Of a DNA stretch of 64,000 nt, positions 44,452 to 55,600 are shown piece by piece. Source of the DNA: G963677485 sp964519405. GTDB taxonomy: Bacteria > Armatimonadota > HRBIN16. The stretch covers positions 10,738 to 74,737 of the forward strand of contig CAZFLA010000004.1 in NCBI GenBank assembly GCA_964519405.1, in the 5' to 3' direction. How positions within the stretch are numbered: position 1 is the stretch's first letter; every line of letters starts with the position of its first letter. The position numbers and the translations under genes are program-made. Below the pieces are notes generated by a model. That model was not told the DNA's origin and searched no databases. It saw only the letters and a program-made list of their open reading frames with translations.

Positions 44452-45675
44452 TTACTTTATTTTTGCAAATCGAAGCTTACCAACGCGAACTACTGCCCCC
44501 GATAACTCGTTAACATCAAGCTCAGCCTTCTCGTCAGTCATTTTCTGATCGTTTATCGATACACCGCCTTGCTGTATCATCCGGCGTGCTTCACCGTTGC
44601 TTTTGACCAATCCCAACCCATGAAGCAGCTTAGGCAACCATACTTTACCATCAGAAATGATGTCGTCAGGTATACTTAACTCGTCAATATCTTGAGGAAT
44701 TTCCTTTTTGCTGAATATGCGCGTAAATTCGGCTTCAGCAGCCTCGCCCGCCTCTTTACCATGGTAGATACTCACTATCTCACGGCCTAACCTGCGTTTC
44801 GCAACCATGGGGTTCATCGAACCATCAGCCATGGCATCAAGCATGGACTGAACTTCATCCATTGGCACATCAGTACAGAGCTCGTAGTATTGTTTGATGG
44901 CAGAATCAGGAATTGACATCACCTTGCCAAACTGCTGCTGCGCGTCTTCATTGATGCCAATGTAGTTGCCTAAGGACTTGCTCATTTTCTCTATGCCGTC
45001 TACACCAACCAGCAGAGGCATGGCTAGCACGCTTTGAGGCTCCTGACCATACTCGCGTTGCAGGTCGCGTCCAACCAGGTTGTTAAACAGCTGATCTGTT
45101 CCGCCCATTTCGATATCGGAATGTATTGCTACACTATCATATCCTTGGCACAAGGGGTATAGTATCTCATGCAATCCTAGTGGACGGTTCTCTTCAAGGC
45201 GTTTTGTGAAGTCATCTCGCTCTAAAATGCGTGCCACAGTAATTCTGCTCGCCAATTGGATGACGGCTGCGAAATCCATCTTGCCAAGCCAATCACTATT
45301 GAAGGTAATCTCTGTTTTGTCGGCATCTAAAATGCGGAATAACTGCTCTCGATAGGTCTGTGCGTTTTCCAGCACCTGTTCGTGAGATAGCTGCGGGCGT
45401 GTTTTACTTTTACCTGTTGGATCACCAATCATGGCCGTAAAGTCGCCAATCACCAAACAGGCTATATGCCCTAAATCTTGAAACTGACGCAGCTTTCGAA
45501 GCACCACAGCAAAGCCAAGATGGATATCTGGTGCTGTAGGATCCAGCCCAAGTTTCACACGAAGCGGCTTTCCTGCTGCGGATGCTTTTTCCAGTTTTGT
45601 CTTGAGTTCTTCTTCGGGAATAAACTGAGCTACTCCCCGCATTAACGCGGCTACCTGTTGATCAATCGGTATCAT
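44452..45675 (-). CDS. tyrS: Tyrosyl-tRNA synthetase TyrS
   Basis: TyrS charges tRNA-Tyr with tyrosine. This is a class I synthetase of about 407 aa with a HIGH-type motif (APDIHLGF) and the KMSKS loop (GIEKMSKSLGNYIG). The C-terminal S4 RNA-binding domain is present (RMIQQGGVSIND). The HLGF/KMSKS form and length belong to the TyrRZ branch. Start ATG 45675 has GAGG 7 bases upstream; an ATG four codons before is possible. It is a single-gene unit, divergent from the GH32 gene. No T-box leader was recognised. Confidence 0.94.
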   Translation of the reverse strand: MIPIDQQVAALMRGVAQFIPEEELKTKLEKASAAGKPLRVKLGLDPTAPDIHLGFAVVLRKLRQFQDLGHIACLVIGDFTAMIGDPTGKSKTRPQLSHEQVLENAQTYREQLFRILDADKTEITFNSDWLGKMDFAAVIQLASRITVARILERDDFTKRLEENRPLGLHEILYPLCQGYDSVAIHSDIEMGGTDQLFNNLVGRDLQREYGQEPQSVLAMPLLVGVDGIEKMSKSLGNYIGINEDAQQQFGKVMSIPDSAIKQYYELCTDVPMDEVQSMLDAMADGSMNPMVAKRRLGREIVSIYHGKEAGEAAEAEFTRIFSKKEIPQDIDELSIPDDIISDGKVWLPKLLHGLGLVKSNGEARRMIQQGGVSINDQKMTDEKAELDVNELSGAVVRVGKLRFAKIK

Positions 45676-45827
45676 TACAAACCTCATCGCTGTCTAGTCA
45701 TTTCTCGTTGTCTACCTTATTATATTATGCCAAATAGGTGCATGTTAGTTCTTCACAACAAGGAATATAGGCCCCAAGAACCTAATACTACTGATAGTTA
45801 ACAATGTGCAGCCTTCAGGAGATAAGC

Positions 45828-47270
45828 ATGGAATATCATCGCGACGCTGATGCGGAACATCAAGCATTTATCGCATCAGCAAACAACGAGGTAGTAGTCG
45901 CGGCACAGACCGCACAAGCTGATCCAGCTCACCCAATATACCATGTCGCTCCTGCAGGCAAATTCATGAATGATCCCAATGGCCCTATATGGCATAACGG
46001 ACGGTACCATTTGTTCTATCAGCATCTGCCATACTGGGGAACAAAAAATGCTGGTCCTGGATGGGGGCATGCATCTAGTTCGGATTTTATCTTCTGGCAG
46101 CACGAACCCATCGCCTTAATGCCTGGGCCAGAAGACTTCGATGTCGAAGCAGTTGCCTCCGGTGGCTGCATTGTTCACGACGGTGTACCCACCATCATCT
46201 ACACTGGTGTTGGCCCGTCAGGCCAAACTCAATGTATAGCCACCAGTGATGATTCCATGAAAGTCTGGCACAAATACCCCGGTAACCCTGTCATCGGGCA
46301 GCGACCTGATGTTGCAGGACTTGAAGATGGCTTCCGCGACCCATGTTGTTGGAAGGAAGGTAATACTTACCGCCTTCTCGTCGGCTCCGGCATCAAGGAT
46401 GTTGGCGGTACCGTGCTGCTCTATCAATCCAATAACCTCGTTGACTGGGAATTTATTGGCCCCCTATGTGTAGATATGGGTGAACACTGCTTCCAGTGGG
46501 AGTGCCCAGCATTCTTCCCGCTCACAAAAGGGGATGTCACAAAACATGCTCTCATCGTGTCTCCGCTATACAACGACAACCCACTTTTACGCAGCGAGGT
46601 ACTTGCAGCAGTAGGCGAATACACTGGTGACAAGTTGACATATGATGGTTGGTCACCTGTTGATTACGGAGGCCCCACGGTCTACTATGCGCCTAGTAGT
46701 TTTGCTGATGATAAAGGACGCAGGTTGTTATGGGGCTGGATTATGGCGGATCGTCCTTTTGAAGCCGCTTGGAGCCATTGCATGACACTTCCTCGAGAGG
46801 TCACATTGGGTGCGGACAACACTCTGAGGTATCGCCCCGCCGAGGAGATATCAAAACTTAGGTACAATCATCGAACATTTCATTATCATAGCTGCGGTAG
46901 TGAGATCAGCATCGATGACCATATTAGTCCCCATAACGAACTCATAATGACAATACCATCTGATGGTTTATCATCATTCGATCTGTGGTTGGGGCATGAC
47001 GATGCCCCGAATGCAGCTGTTCACATATGGATTGAAGCTTCGGAAATCGTGCACTACAACACCAAACAAGCTCCGCTGAAGCGATACGGTCTTGCCAATA
47101 TCACTCTGCGGTTGTTTATCGATGGATGTATTGGCGAACTATACATTAATGATACTGCTTGTATTTCCGCGTCTGACTACGCAGTGACTGCCGATGCAAA
47201 ACTGCGCATTAATGCGACCTCGTCAGTTGACATAGACGCATGGGATATCCACAGCATATGGAATTCGTAA
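45828..47270 (+). CDS. GH32 beta-fructosidase
   Basis: This GH32 enzyme (invertase, levanase or inulinase type) hydrolyses terminal beta-fructosides. The three catalytic motifs are present: FMNDPNGP with nucleophile Asp49, FRDP with Asp171, and WECP with the acid/base Glu225. A short beta-sandwich-like C-terminal part follows the five-bladed propeller. No signal peptide, so it probably acts on sucrose or small fructans inside the cell. Start ATG 45828 has AGGAG 7 bases before it. No sucrose transporter is adjacent; the sensor kinase gene follows 148 bases on. Confidence 0.92.
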   Translation: MEYHRDADAEHQAFIASANNEVVVAAQTAQADPAHPIYHVAPAGKFMNDPNGPIWHNGRYHLFYQHLPYWGTKNAGPGWGHASSSDFIFWQHEPIALMPGPEDFDVEAVASGGCIVHDGVPTIIYTGVGPSGQTQCIATSDDSMKVWHKYPGNPVIGQRPDVAGLEDGFRDPCCWKEGNTYRLLVGSGIKDVGGTVLLYQSNNLVDWEFIGPLCVDMGEHCFQWECPAFFPLTKGDVTKHALIVSPLYNDNPLLRSEVLAAVGEYTGDKLTYDGWSPVDYGGPTVYYAPSSFADDKGRRLLWGWIMADRPFEAAWSHCMTLPREVTLGADNTLRYRPAEEISKLRYNHRTFHYHSCGSEISIDDHISPHNELIMTIPSDGLSSFDLWLGHDDAPNAAVHIWIEASEIVHYNTKQAPLKRYGLANITLRLFIDGCIGELYINDTACISASDYAVTADAKLRINATSSVDIDAWDIHSIWNS

Positions 47271-47418
47271 CCCAATGTGGCCTACACATCCCGCAAATGA
47301 TGGGTTGATGCATAAAATGATCGATGCAAACAGTACACTAAGATATCATATATGCAAAATGCCAGTATTTGGATTTATGCATACTACTGTTCAAGGTTAA
47401 ACAAAGGATCAGTAAAAT

Positions 47419-50400
47419 ATGCTAGTCGTCGACCTGATACATAACCTCACGCTATTGGTGGCCATTAGCGTGGTATCGGGTTTCATAAGCAAAAAGACAA
47501 CAAACGAGACTACCCTAGCTGTGCTGCAAGGTCTTTTATTTAGTGCAGCTGCCGTGCTTGGAATGCTGCGTCCATTGGTAATAAGTGATGGGCTTATTTT
47601 TGATGGCCGATCTGTAATGATTAGTCTTTGCGCGTTGTTTTTCGGTCCAATTTCGGCACTAATCACCGTTATGGCCACGATATGTATGCGTATATACCAA
47701 GGCGGAATTGGCACTTGGATGGGTATCAGCGTCATACTTGCTTCAGCCCAGGTTGGGTTGATATTCCATTATTCTCAGCATATTAAGTCACACGATTATA
47801 GCGGTCTGAGGTTGTGGTGGTTCGGCATCATCGTGCATATTATTATGGTGCTGCTGATGCTAACTTTACCGCCGGCCGCAGCCATATTCTCAATTCAGCA
47901 TGTCGCCCTTCCGGTTATCATCACCTATCCTTTAGCAACTGTGTTAGTCGGGCAGATTTTGTCTGATCAGCTCAGTCGATACGACCTGTTAAAGTCCATA
48001 TCCAGCAGCCGTGAGGAATATCGGACAACGTTGTATAGCATAGGAGATGCGGTGATAACCACTGACAACTTAGGCAATGTGCGGCACATGAATAAAGTGG
48101 CTGAAGGGTTAACAGGTTTTACCCTCGAGAACGCTATTGGCAGGCCTCTTCACGAAGTGTTCCATATTATCTCGGAAGAGGATCGGCATGTCATGGAAGA
48201 TCCTGTTCATAAGGTGCTGAAAAGCAAGGATGTTGTCACCTTATCCAACCACACACTGCTCATATCGAAAGATGGTAATGAATACGCCATTGCTGACAGC
48301 GGAGCTCCGATTTTTACGGATTCCGGAGATATTACCGGTGTTGTTCTCGTGTTTCATGATCAAACGAAAGAACGGCAAGCAGAAATTGAGCTGCGCCAAA
48401 GCGAACAGAAATTCCGCGCCTTATTTGAGAACATGGCTGCAGCCAGCAGTTTGAATGAAGTGATTTACGATAACGGCCATGCGGTTGACTATCGGATTTT
48501 GGATGTTAACCCGGCTTTCGAACGTGCTACAGGATTGGCACGTAACTTAATTATCGGCAAACTGGCATCTCAAATATATGCTCATGATCCTATACCGTTC
48601 TTTGATAGCTTCGTTAAGGTCGCGGAAACAGGCATTCCTACTTACATCGAAGGATTCTTTACACCCCTTAAGATACATCTGCAGCTAACGGTGGGATGCC
48701 CGCAAATTGGACATTTCTCCACAGTTTTCCTTGATATCACTGAGCGAAAACAAGCTGAGACTCGGCTACAACGCATCGAATGGATGTTAACCAAAAAGCC
48801 ATATAGCTCACACGCCGATTCTAAGGACATCATCTACACAGCCGCACCAGATCAACCATCATTGGTTCTAGAGTCAGTTGATAAGCGGACGTTAATGCCC
48901 ATCGTCGGTGATTTCCTTGATATGCTTGGAACATCGGCATCTATCCACGAACAAGACGGCCGATGCGTGCTGAGCACATATCGATCGGAGTGGTGCATCG
49001 TGCTAAGCGGTGCCCGTCGTGCACACGGCAACCCTGTTCTGTGTGTGTCAGATTGCTCAGCGTGTACAAGAAATGGATCGCTAGAATCAATTAGCAGCAG
49101 TGACTACTCAGAGCATTCATGTCATTGTGGTTTTCAAACTTATAGTGCGCCAATCATCGTTAATGGAAGCCCTATAGCAGCCATCAGTTTTGTTTATGGT
49201 GAACCCCCTCACAATATCGATACTTTGAAGCATCTTGCCGAACAACATGATGTAAATCTAGAAGATTTACATATGGCTGCATCTGCTTACGATGTGCGTC
49301 CACCGTTCATCATCGACATCGCGAAGCAACGCCTGCATTCATCTGCACAACTCATTGGTTCAATCATCGAAGCCAAAGTGGCAGAAAGTAAACGCGAGCA
49401 GGCAGAAACTCAACTGCGCCAAGCTCAGAAGATGGATGCCATCGGTCGATTGGCTGGTGGTGTCGCCCATGACTTTAACAATATGCTGAGTGTGATATTG
49501 GGTTATGCAGACATCGTGGCATCAAGATTATCGCCCGATGATCCAATATATGCGGACATTAAGGAGATCGAAGCTGCAGGCAAACGCTCCGCTGACCTGA
49601 CAAAGCATCTATTGGCGTTCTCCAGAAGCCAGACCATAGCACCGATCATACAGGACATCAACTGTACAGTAAACGACATGCTGAAGATGCTTCGGCGTTT
49701 GATTGGCGAAAATATCGAGCTTGTGTGGAGCCCTTGTGAACAACCATTGTGGGTCAATATGGATACAACTCAAATCGACCAGATACTAGCCAATCTCGTG
49801 GTCAATGCCAGAGATGCCATCGCCGGTGCCGGCAAAGTGTCGATCTCAACACATATATGCAACATACAGGAGCCGGAATCACAATACTGCACTGAGTTCC
49901 GCGCTGGTGAATACGTCATGGTTCAGGTGTCGGATAATGGCTGTGGGATGGATGACAACACCCTCACTAAAGCATTTGAGCCATTCTTCACGACAAAACC
50001 ACTTGGGCAAGGTACGGGGTTGGGACTAGCCACGGTATACGGCATAGTGCAGCAAAACAATGGCATGATCGCGGTATCTAGCGAAGTTGGAGTGGGTACG
50101 ACGGTAAAAATCTACTTACCTAAACACAGCGAAGCTAACCAACTATCTGCCGAACAAACACAAAACATACCTGAGCTCAAAGAGCACAAGACGGTTCTAG
50201 TCGTAGAAGACGAAACAGCTGTGCTTAATCTCACATCATCGATTCTGCAGCACAAAGGCTATACAGTATATAGCGCATCACTCCCCAGTCAAGCTATCGA
50301 AATTGCCAAACAACTCTCTGAGAGTATCGATTTATTGGTCACTGATGTGGTGATGCCAGATATGAATGGTATCGAGCTGCATAAATGCATAAAGCAAGTG

Positions 50401-50559
50401 CATCCTGCGATTAAAACACTGTTCATTTCGGGATATACCGCAAACTATCTGGAAGGCATTGATACACATACTGAGACATCCCGATTTCTACAAAAGCCGT
50501 TTACCAGTCATGATTTAGCCATAACCGTGCACGATTTGTTGTCACAGCAGCAAACTTAG
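47419..50559 (+). CDS. Hybrid sensor histidine kinase: 5TMR-LYT, PAS, PAS, PocR-like, HisKA, HATPase, REC
   Basis: The 1046 aa protein begins with a LytS-type five-helix sensor (residues about 1-185, with GLIFDGRSVMISLCALFFGP). A PAS domain (about 190-315), a second PAS (about 325-445) and a PocR-like domain (about 460-620, with WCIVLSGAR, CVSDCSAC and SCHCGFQTYSAPI) follow. Then comes the kinase core: phospho-His684 in GGVAHDFNNML, N-box VVNARDAI, G-boxes DNGCGMD and GQGTGLGLATVYG. The C-terminal receiver has phospho-Asp976 (VTDVVMPDMNG). No separate DNA-binding response regulator is adjacent, so output is unknown. Its stop is 2 bases from the convergent tcdA stop. Confidence 0.88.
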   Translation: MLVVDLIHNLTLLVAISVVSGFISKKTTNETTLAVLQGLLFSAAAVLGMLRPLVISDGLIFDGRSVMISLCALFFGPISALITVMATICMRIYQGGIGTWMGISVILASAQVGLIFHYSQHIKSHDYSGLRLWWFGIIVHIIMVLLMLTLPPAAAIFSIQHVALPVIITYPLATVLVGQILSDQLSRYDLLKSISSSREEYRTTLYSIGDAVITTDNLGNVRHMNKVAEGLTGFTLENAIGRPLHEVFHIISEEDRHVMEDPVHKVLKSKDVVTLSNHTLLISKDGNEYAIADSGAPIFTDSGDITGVVLVFHDQTKERQAEIELRQSEQKFRALFENMAAASSLNEVIYDNGHAVDYRILDVNPAFERATGLARNLIIGKLASQIYAHDPIPFFDSFVKVAETGIPTYIEGFFTPLKIHLQLTVGCPQIGHFSTVFLDITERKQAETRLQRIEWMLTKKPYSSHADSKDIIYTAAPDQPSLVLESVDKRTLMPIVGDFLDMLGTSASIHEQDGRCVLSTYRSEWCIVLSGARRAHGNPVLCVSDCSACTRNGSLESISSSDYSEHSCHCGFQTYSAPIIVNGSPIAAISFVYGEPPHNIDTLKHLAEQHDVNLEDLHMAASAYDVRPPFIIDIAKQRLHSSAQLIGSIIEAKVAESKREQAETQLRQAQKMDAIGRLAGGVAHDFNNMLSVILGYADIVASRLSPDDPIYADIKEIEAAGKRSADLTKHLLAFSRSQTIAPIIQDINCTVNDMLKMLRRLIGENIELVWSPCEQPLWVNMDTTQIDQILANLVVNARDAIAGAGKVSISTHICNIQEPESQYCTEFRAGEYVMVQVSDNGCGMDDNTLTKAFEPFFTTKPLGQGTGLGLATVYGIVQQNNGMIAVSSEVGVGTTVKIYLPKHSEANQLSAEQTQNIPELKEHKTVLVVEDETAVLNLTSSILQHKGYTVYSASLPSQAIEIAKQLSESIDLLVTDVVMPDMNGIELHKCIKQVHPAIKTLFISGYTANYLEGIDTHTETSRFLQKPFTSHDLAITVHDLLSQQQT

Positions 50560-50561
50560 GG

Positions 50562-51299
50562 TTATTGCTGCGTTAAGCTCAGTATGACTTGGTTCGCTAT
50601 CGTCAATCCAAATATGCCCGTAATAGTGCTCATACTGCCCAAAGTGTTCCTCTCTCGTCCCCGGTTTGCGGCGTTCGGTTCGGGCTTAGTAATCGGCAGT
50701 ATTTTCGGTAAGGGTTCATCCGAATAGACGCATGTAATACGGTCGATATCAACCCCTCGCCGCCGTAGTCGCTGCCTCACCGACTTCGCTAAGGGGTCGT
50801 AGTGGATATTCATTAATGTGCCGATCTTCACAGATGATGGGTCTTTACGTAACGCAGCTCCCATGCTGCTAACCACCGGGATATTGTGGTTTACGCAACT
50901 GACTAGCAGATTGACCTTGCTATTCAATGCATCTATGGCGTCAATCAGCATATCGGGTTTTAGTGCACAGAGTTCATCAGCGCTGGCTTCATCAATAAAA
51001 CATTGCTTAGCAGATATAATGCACTCAGGGTTTATTGAGCGGACTCTGCGCATAGCCACATCAACTTTCGCGATACCAATCGTCTCATCTGTGGCTAAAA
51101 TCTGTCGGTTGATGTTGCTTTCCGCAACAAAATCAAAATCTACCAGAGTGATGTGCCCCACTCCGCTTCGTGCGATACCCTCAAGCGCGTATCCACCCAC
51201 TGCTCCCAACCCCACAATCACCACATGGGAGCTAGCGAGCCGTGATACTGCTTCATCGCCCAACAACAATCTTGTTCTTTTAATACGTTCTGATGTCAC
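50562..51299 (-). CDS. tcdA: ThiF/HesA family tRNA t6A dehydratase TcdA
   Basis: TcdA turns N6-threonylcarbamoyladenosine at tRNA position 37 into its cyclic form with ATP. The 245 aa protein has the E1-like Rossmann motif VVIVGLGAVGGYALEGIARSG, the LVDFDFVAESNINRQ adenylation motif, and the GAALRKDPSSVKIG region seen in TcdA/CsdL rather than ThiF or MoeB. The ATG overlaps the tatD stop by 4 bases, so the pair is translationally coupled. Confidence 0.88.
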   Translation of the reverse strand: MTSERIKRTRLLLGDEAVSRLASSHVVIVGLGAVGGYALEGIARSGVGHITLVDFDFVAESNINRQILATDETIGIAKVDVAMRRVRSINPECIISAKQCFIDEASADELCALKPDMLIDAIDALNSKVNLLVSCVNHNIPVVSSMGAALRKDPSSVKIGTLMNIHYDPLAKSVRQRLRRRGVDIDRITCVYSDEPLPKILPITKPEPNAANRGRERNTLGSMSTITGIFGLTIANQVILSLTQQ

Positions 51300-52108
51300 A
51301 ACTGTTCACCATATAGATACCGGTTAATGTTGCTTATCACAAGCTGACTAAACTCCACAATATTCGTCCCACGTAATTCCGATACATATTGATAGATATT
51401 GCATAGATTAGCTGGATGGTTATATTCATTTCCATCACGAAAACATACGGATCGTGCAGATTGGTCACTGCGAGGAAGCAACGCAGGCGCGTCTGTTTCG
51501 ATCAGGATGGTGCCGTCAGAAGCCGCCGAACAAGCTCTCGTCAATCGCTTTCGTTCAGTCTGCATCACTGTACCGCAAAAACTAACCATCACCTCCATAC
51601 GCTCAAGCAGCTTCAAGGTTTCTGATGATCCTCCGTAGGCATGTATGGCGATTCTTTGATTATATGGTGCATACTCACCAAGGATCTCCAGCATTTCACC
51701 CCATGCATGAACGCAATGGATGCTGACCGGCTTTCCTAAGCTAAGTCCGAGTTCCAACTGCTGTCGAAAGCAATATGACTGCGTCGCGATATCTGGCCCC
51801 CTAAGTTTATCAAGCCCAATTTCGCCCACTCCATACATGCTTCCTGTTAAGATACTTTTAAGACTTGAACTAAGACGGCGGTATTTCTCCGCAAACCAGG
51901 GATGAACACCAACAAACGCCACAATATGTGCATACTTATGTGAAAGCTCCAGCACTGCCGGCCAGTCTTCATCGCTGGTGCCCATACACAGCTGCAGGAT
52001 GATACCACACTCAGTGCACTGATTGATTAGCTCATCAACATCAGTTTCACCAACAAAATCAGCAAGGTGAACATGAGCATCCACCAGGTCATTATCCGAG
52101 CTTTTCAT
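51296..52108 (-). CDS. TatD-family metal-dependent hydrolase
   Basis: This TatD-like amidohydrolase-fold nuclease is about 270 aa. Metal-binding motifs are DAHVHLADF, GEIGLDKL, VSIHCVHAWGE, IAIHAYGG and LIETDAPAL. The sequence keeps the His, Glu and Asp ligands; the HAYGG in place of HCFSG is a small departure. The natural substrate is unclear in the family (3' exonuclease, quality control). Start ATG 52108 is preferred over the TTG at 52123. It is coupled to tcdA. Confidence 0.85.
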   Translation of the reverse strand: MKSSDNDLVDAHVHLADFVGETDVDELINQCTECGIILQLCMGTSDEDWPAVLELSHKYAHIVAFVGVHPWFAEKYRRLSSSLKSILTGSMYGVGEIGLDKLRGPDIATQSYCFRQQLELGLSLGKPVSIHCVHAWGEMLEILGEYAPYNQRIAIHAYGGSSETLKLLERMEVMVSFCGTVMQTERKRLTRACSAASDGTILIETDAPALLPRSDQSARSVCFRDGNEYNHPANLCNIYQYVSELRGTNIVEFSQLVISNINRYLYGEQL

Positions 52109-52260
52109 GTCAGGGCTTCCCAAATCTATATCTTTCTATATGCCATTGTACCAAGCTGATATACATACTGATTTTATGTGCAATAGCCGCCTTAAGCAGG
52201 AGAGAAGGTGTGAGATGTGGAAAACTGTATGTAAGTACAAATTCTGGAGGATATACTCTC

Positions 52261-52656
52261 ATGAACATAGTGATCACACTCAACACGAAACACATCGCAG
52301 CCGCTGCAGCGATTATCGGTATCGTTGGACTTGCAGCATGCAGCCAAAAAGCTGTTTCATCTGCAAAGTTTGGCACAACACTTAAAGCACAGAAGATTGA
52401 GCTCACTGACCCCAATGGCAACATTCGATCAGAAATGACGGCCGCTGAAGATGGTTTCAAAATGTTTTGTTATGACGCTAAAGGAAAAACTGTCTTCACT
52501 ATTGTAAACCGCGATCAACCCGATGGTAAGAGCACTGTTTCGATGAACCTGCTCAGCAAAGAGAGCAATGTAGTGCTGACGACAATTAACGGCGGTGTCG
52601 TGGAGATCGTCTCGGCGAATGGGCAAAAAGCCACCATCAAACCCGAAGCTAAGTAA
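52261..52656 (+). CDS. Small lipoprotein of unknown function
   Basis: From the ATG at 52261, which has GGAGG about 10 bases upstream, this is a 131 aa protein. It has a clear lipoprotein signal (AAIIGIVGLAAC) and a small beta-rich domain with a repeating texture (LTDPNGNIRSEMTAAEDG, VNRDQPDGKSTVSM, TINGGVVEIVSANG). I do not recognise the family. It precedes the alpha-mannosidase gene by 27 bases and is in the same direction, so co-transcription is likely, but no functional link is evident. Confidence 0.72.
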   Translation: MNIVITLNTKHIAAAAAIIGIVGLAACSQKAVSSAKFGTTLKAQKIELTDPNGNIRSEMTAAEDGFKMFCYDAKGKTVFTIVNRDQPDGKSTVSMNLLSKESNVVLTTINGGVVEIVSANGQKATIKPEAK

Positions 52657-52683
52657 ACCAATAAATACGGAGATTTCGCATAG

Positions 52684-55600
52684 ATGGCTAAATTTGAAGC
52701 TATACATGACACCATATACAGTAAAATCCGGTCGATTGATGAAGCAAGTTTCATACCGACATGGTCACACCAATTTGGCGGTGATGCCTCACTGCTAGAA
52801 TCCGAAATCGACTCGAATTGGCCTGTTATTAACACCGGATATTCCTGGTCATCTGCCTTAGGTGACGCTTGGTTCCGAAGCAAACTAGATATACCAACTG
52901 TCGTTGAAGGTATCGAGCTTAATAACACAAAACTGAGTTTTGAATTTATTATGCCCATCGGAGCGGCTTTCTATGTTGATGGTGTTAAGCGTTATTATGA
53001 GCCAAGCTGGGCAGATTCCCGAGCTATCCCTCTGGTGATTTCGGAAAATCTGCAGGCAGGAAAACCACTCGATCTAGCTATCTGTGCGAACAAAGGCGAC
53101 GGATTCGGCCTATTGCTGTCTACTCGACTCTATTTTCACGTTCTGGAAGAGCTGCGGTTCAAGCTACAATTGGTGATCGCACAGTTTCAATTCGCTCAGT
53201 TTATAGCCGGTGACTGTACCGATAAGCTTCAAGTCATTGATGCCGCACTATCTGCGCTGAACATCGATGCTTTGGCTGCGAACAATTGGGAGGCATGGTG
53301 GAAATCGGCAGAAACCGCCGTTGCCAAGCTGATGCCTCTGAACGATGCCGCCAAGCAGCATACCATCCATCTTGTGGCTCATAGCCATATTGACATGAAC
53401 TGGTTATGGCCGTATTCGGAGACTGTGGATGTTTGCAAGCGCGACTTCAGCTCCATGCTCTCACTTATGGAACGGTATCCAGAGTTCAAGTTCAGCCAGA
53501 GTCAGGCTGCCACTTACCGCGACATGGAACGTGAATATCCTGAGATTTTCAAGGGTATAGCGAACGCCATTGCTGCAGGAAAATGGGATGTGACCGCCGG
53601 CGAATGGGTTGAAAATGACCTTAACATGAGCGGCAGTGAAGCACTCGCTCGCCAATTCCTTTATGCTAACCATTACATGTCTGAGCAATTCAACACCACA
53701 TCGAAAATATGTTGGTGCCCCGACACATTCGGGCATCCGGCTAACATCCCTCAGGTGTTAAAGCAAGCAGGTATCGAATACTACTATCATTGCAGGGCAG
53801 GCAATGGTAAGCCTCTGTCCCAATGGGAAGGTATCGACGGAAGCAAAGTGCTCGCCACACATGATATCTATGGGTATGGCGGCGATATTATGCCGGTAAT
53901 GCTCATTCATTGCCTTAAACACTTTGTAGACAATCTGAACATTCCACTGGCATATTGGGTATATGGTGTTGGTGACCATGGCGGTGCCGCGACAGCAATA
54001 GACATCGAACATGCTCGCATCATTAACGAAGCCCCCATGATGCCGACTGTCGTGTGCTCTACTGCCCAACAATTCTTCGATGAAGCACAAAAGCATTCTC
54101 TCGGTCTGCCTACCCACAAGGGTGAGATGAATACCGTATTTGAAGGCTGCTATTCCAGCCATGCCGACATCAAGCTGATGAACCGAAGTTCCGAAAACGC
54201 CTTGATATCAGCAGAAGCGGTCTCTGCCAGCTCATCTGCACTGTTGGATACACGGTATCCAATAGGAGATATTAGCGAGGCGTGGCGGATCACAAACTTC
54301 CATCAGTTCCATGACATCCTGTGTGGCTGCTCTATTGGTGTCACGTATGACGAAGCATCGCAAAAACATGCCCTAGTCAAGCGGATCACCGATAGAACGG
54401 CGGCAGATGCCCTAGCAAGCCTCGCAACTGCCACCGACACAAATCTCGGTGAAGGCCCCAAAGTGCTGGTATTTAACCAACTGGCATGGACACGCACTGA
54501 TGTCGTCACCATGAACGCATCGGATGTAGCTTTTACAGCGACGGCTATGCGTGATGACACCGGCAGATTAACACCAGTGCAATACAGCGACAACAAACTC
54601 TACTTCATTGCACATGATGTTCCTAGCATGGGGACGCGTATATACACACCCATAGAGCATGCTGATACAACAACAAGCATCGCTGCAGATCCTAAGGCCC
54701 TATGCGTTGAAAATGACTACATGAGGCTAGTGATACATCCGGTTTCGGGGGCGATCTGCAATCTGCTGCATAAACCAAGCGGACATGAACTTGCAGCAAC
54801 TGGTGGTGGTTGGGGACCTGAAGCCAATGCAATCAGTGGTCTGCTCAACCGCCTGCAGGTTCTCTACGAACAGCCGCATGGTATGAGTGCGTGGAACATC
54901 GGCGACATCACACGAATAGACAACCTCATCACGGGCGCCACTGTGAGCGTAGACGAAGTTGGCCCTGTATTCGCCACAGTGACCATCGACCGCAGCATTC
55001 TTAGTTCATCTATGAACCAAAAGCTGCGTATATATGATGGGCTGCAGCGTGTGGACTTCATCACGTCTATTGATTGGCACGAACAAGGCACAGCATCAAC
55101 TGATGCCCCCATGCTTAAGGCTTCATTCACACCCAAGATAGGCAGCTCCACTGCGACATTCGAGACGCCGTTTGCACCGGTCGTTCGTACTGCTGCCGGC
55201 GGTGAATCACCTGCTCTCCGATGGGCTGATATCGGTGATGGTGAGTTCGGCGTTAGCTTGATGAACAACTGTAAATACGGCTATAGTGCGCAAGGTAACA
55301 CCCTCTCGCTGACACTCGTACGATCTAGCTATGAGCCAGATAACCATCCTGATGAAGGGCAGCATGAGCTCATCTACAGCATTTACCCATATGCAGGTAC
55401 CTGGCAATCGGCGGGTTCCGACCGCAGAGCTGCTGAGCTAAATCAACCACTGATGACGACAACCACAACGGCACACAATGGTAAAATCACTGCCAACAAA
55501 CCTCTCATTGAGATATCAGACGCAGGGATTATGGTTAGCACCCTAAAACTAGCAGAGATGCAGCCTAATCATGGTGTGTCATACATCCTGCGCATGTACG

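Noticed and set aside
45688..45827. T-box leader for tyrS
   Set aside because: The tyrS side has too little leader and no T-box sequence or terminator-antiterminator fold was found.
47310..47390. ATGCATAAA and TTTATGCAT arms before the kinase gene as a terminator
   Set aside because: The arms are about 60 bases apart in AT-rich DNA, too far for a useful hairpin; chance is likely.
53758..54162. Minus-strand frame of 134 codons inside the alpha-mannosidase gene
   Set aside because: Antisense to the conserved GH38 catalytic domain; composition follows from the sense strand.
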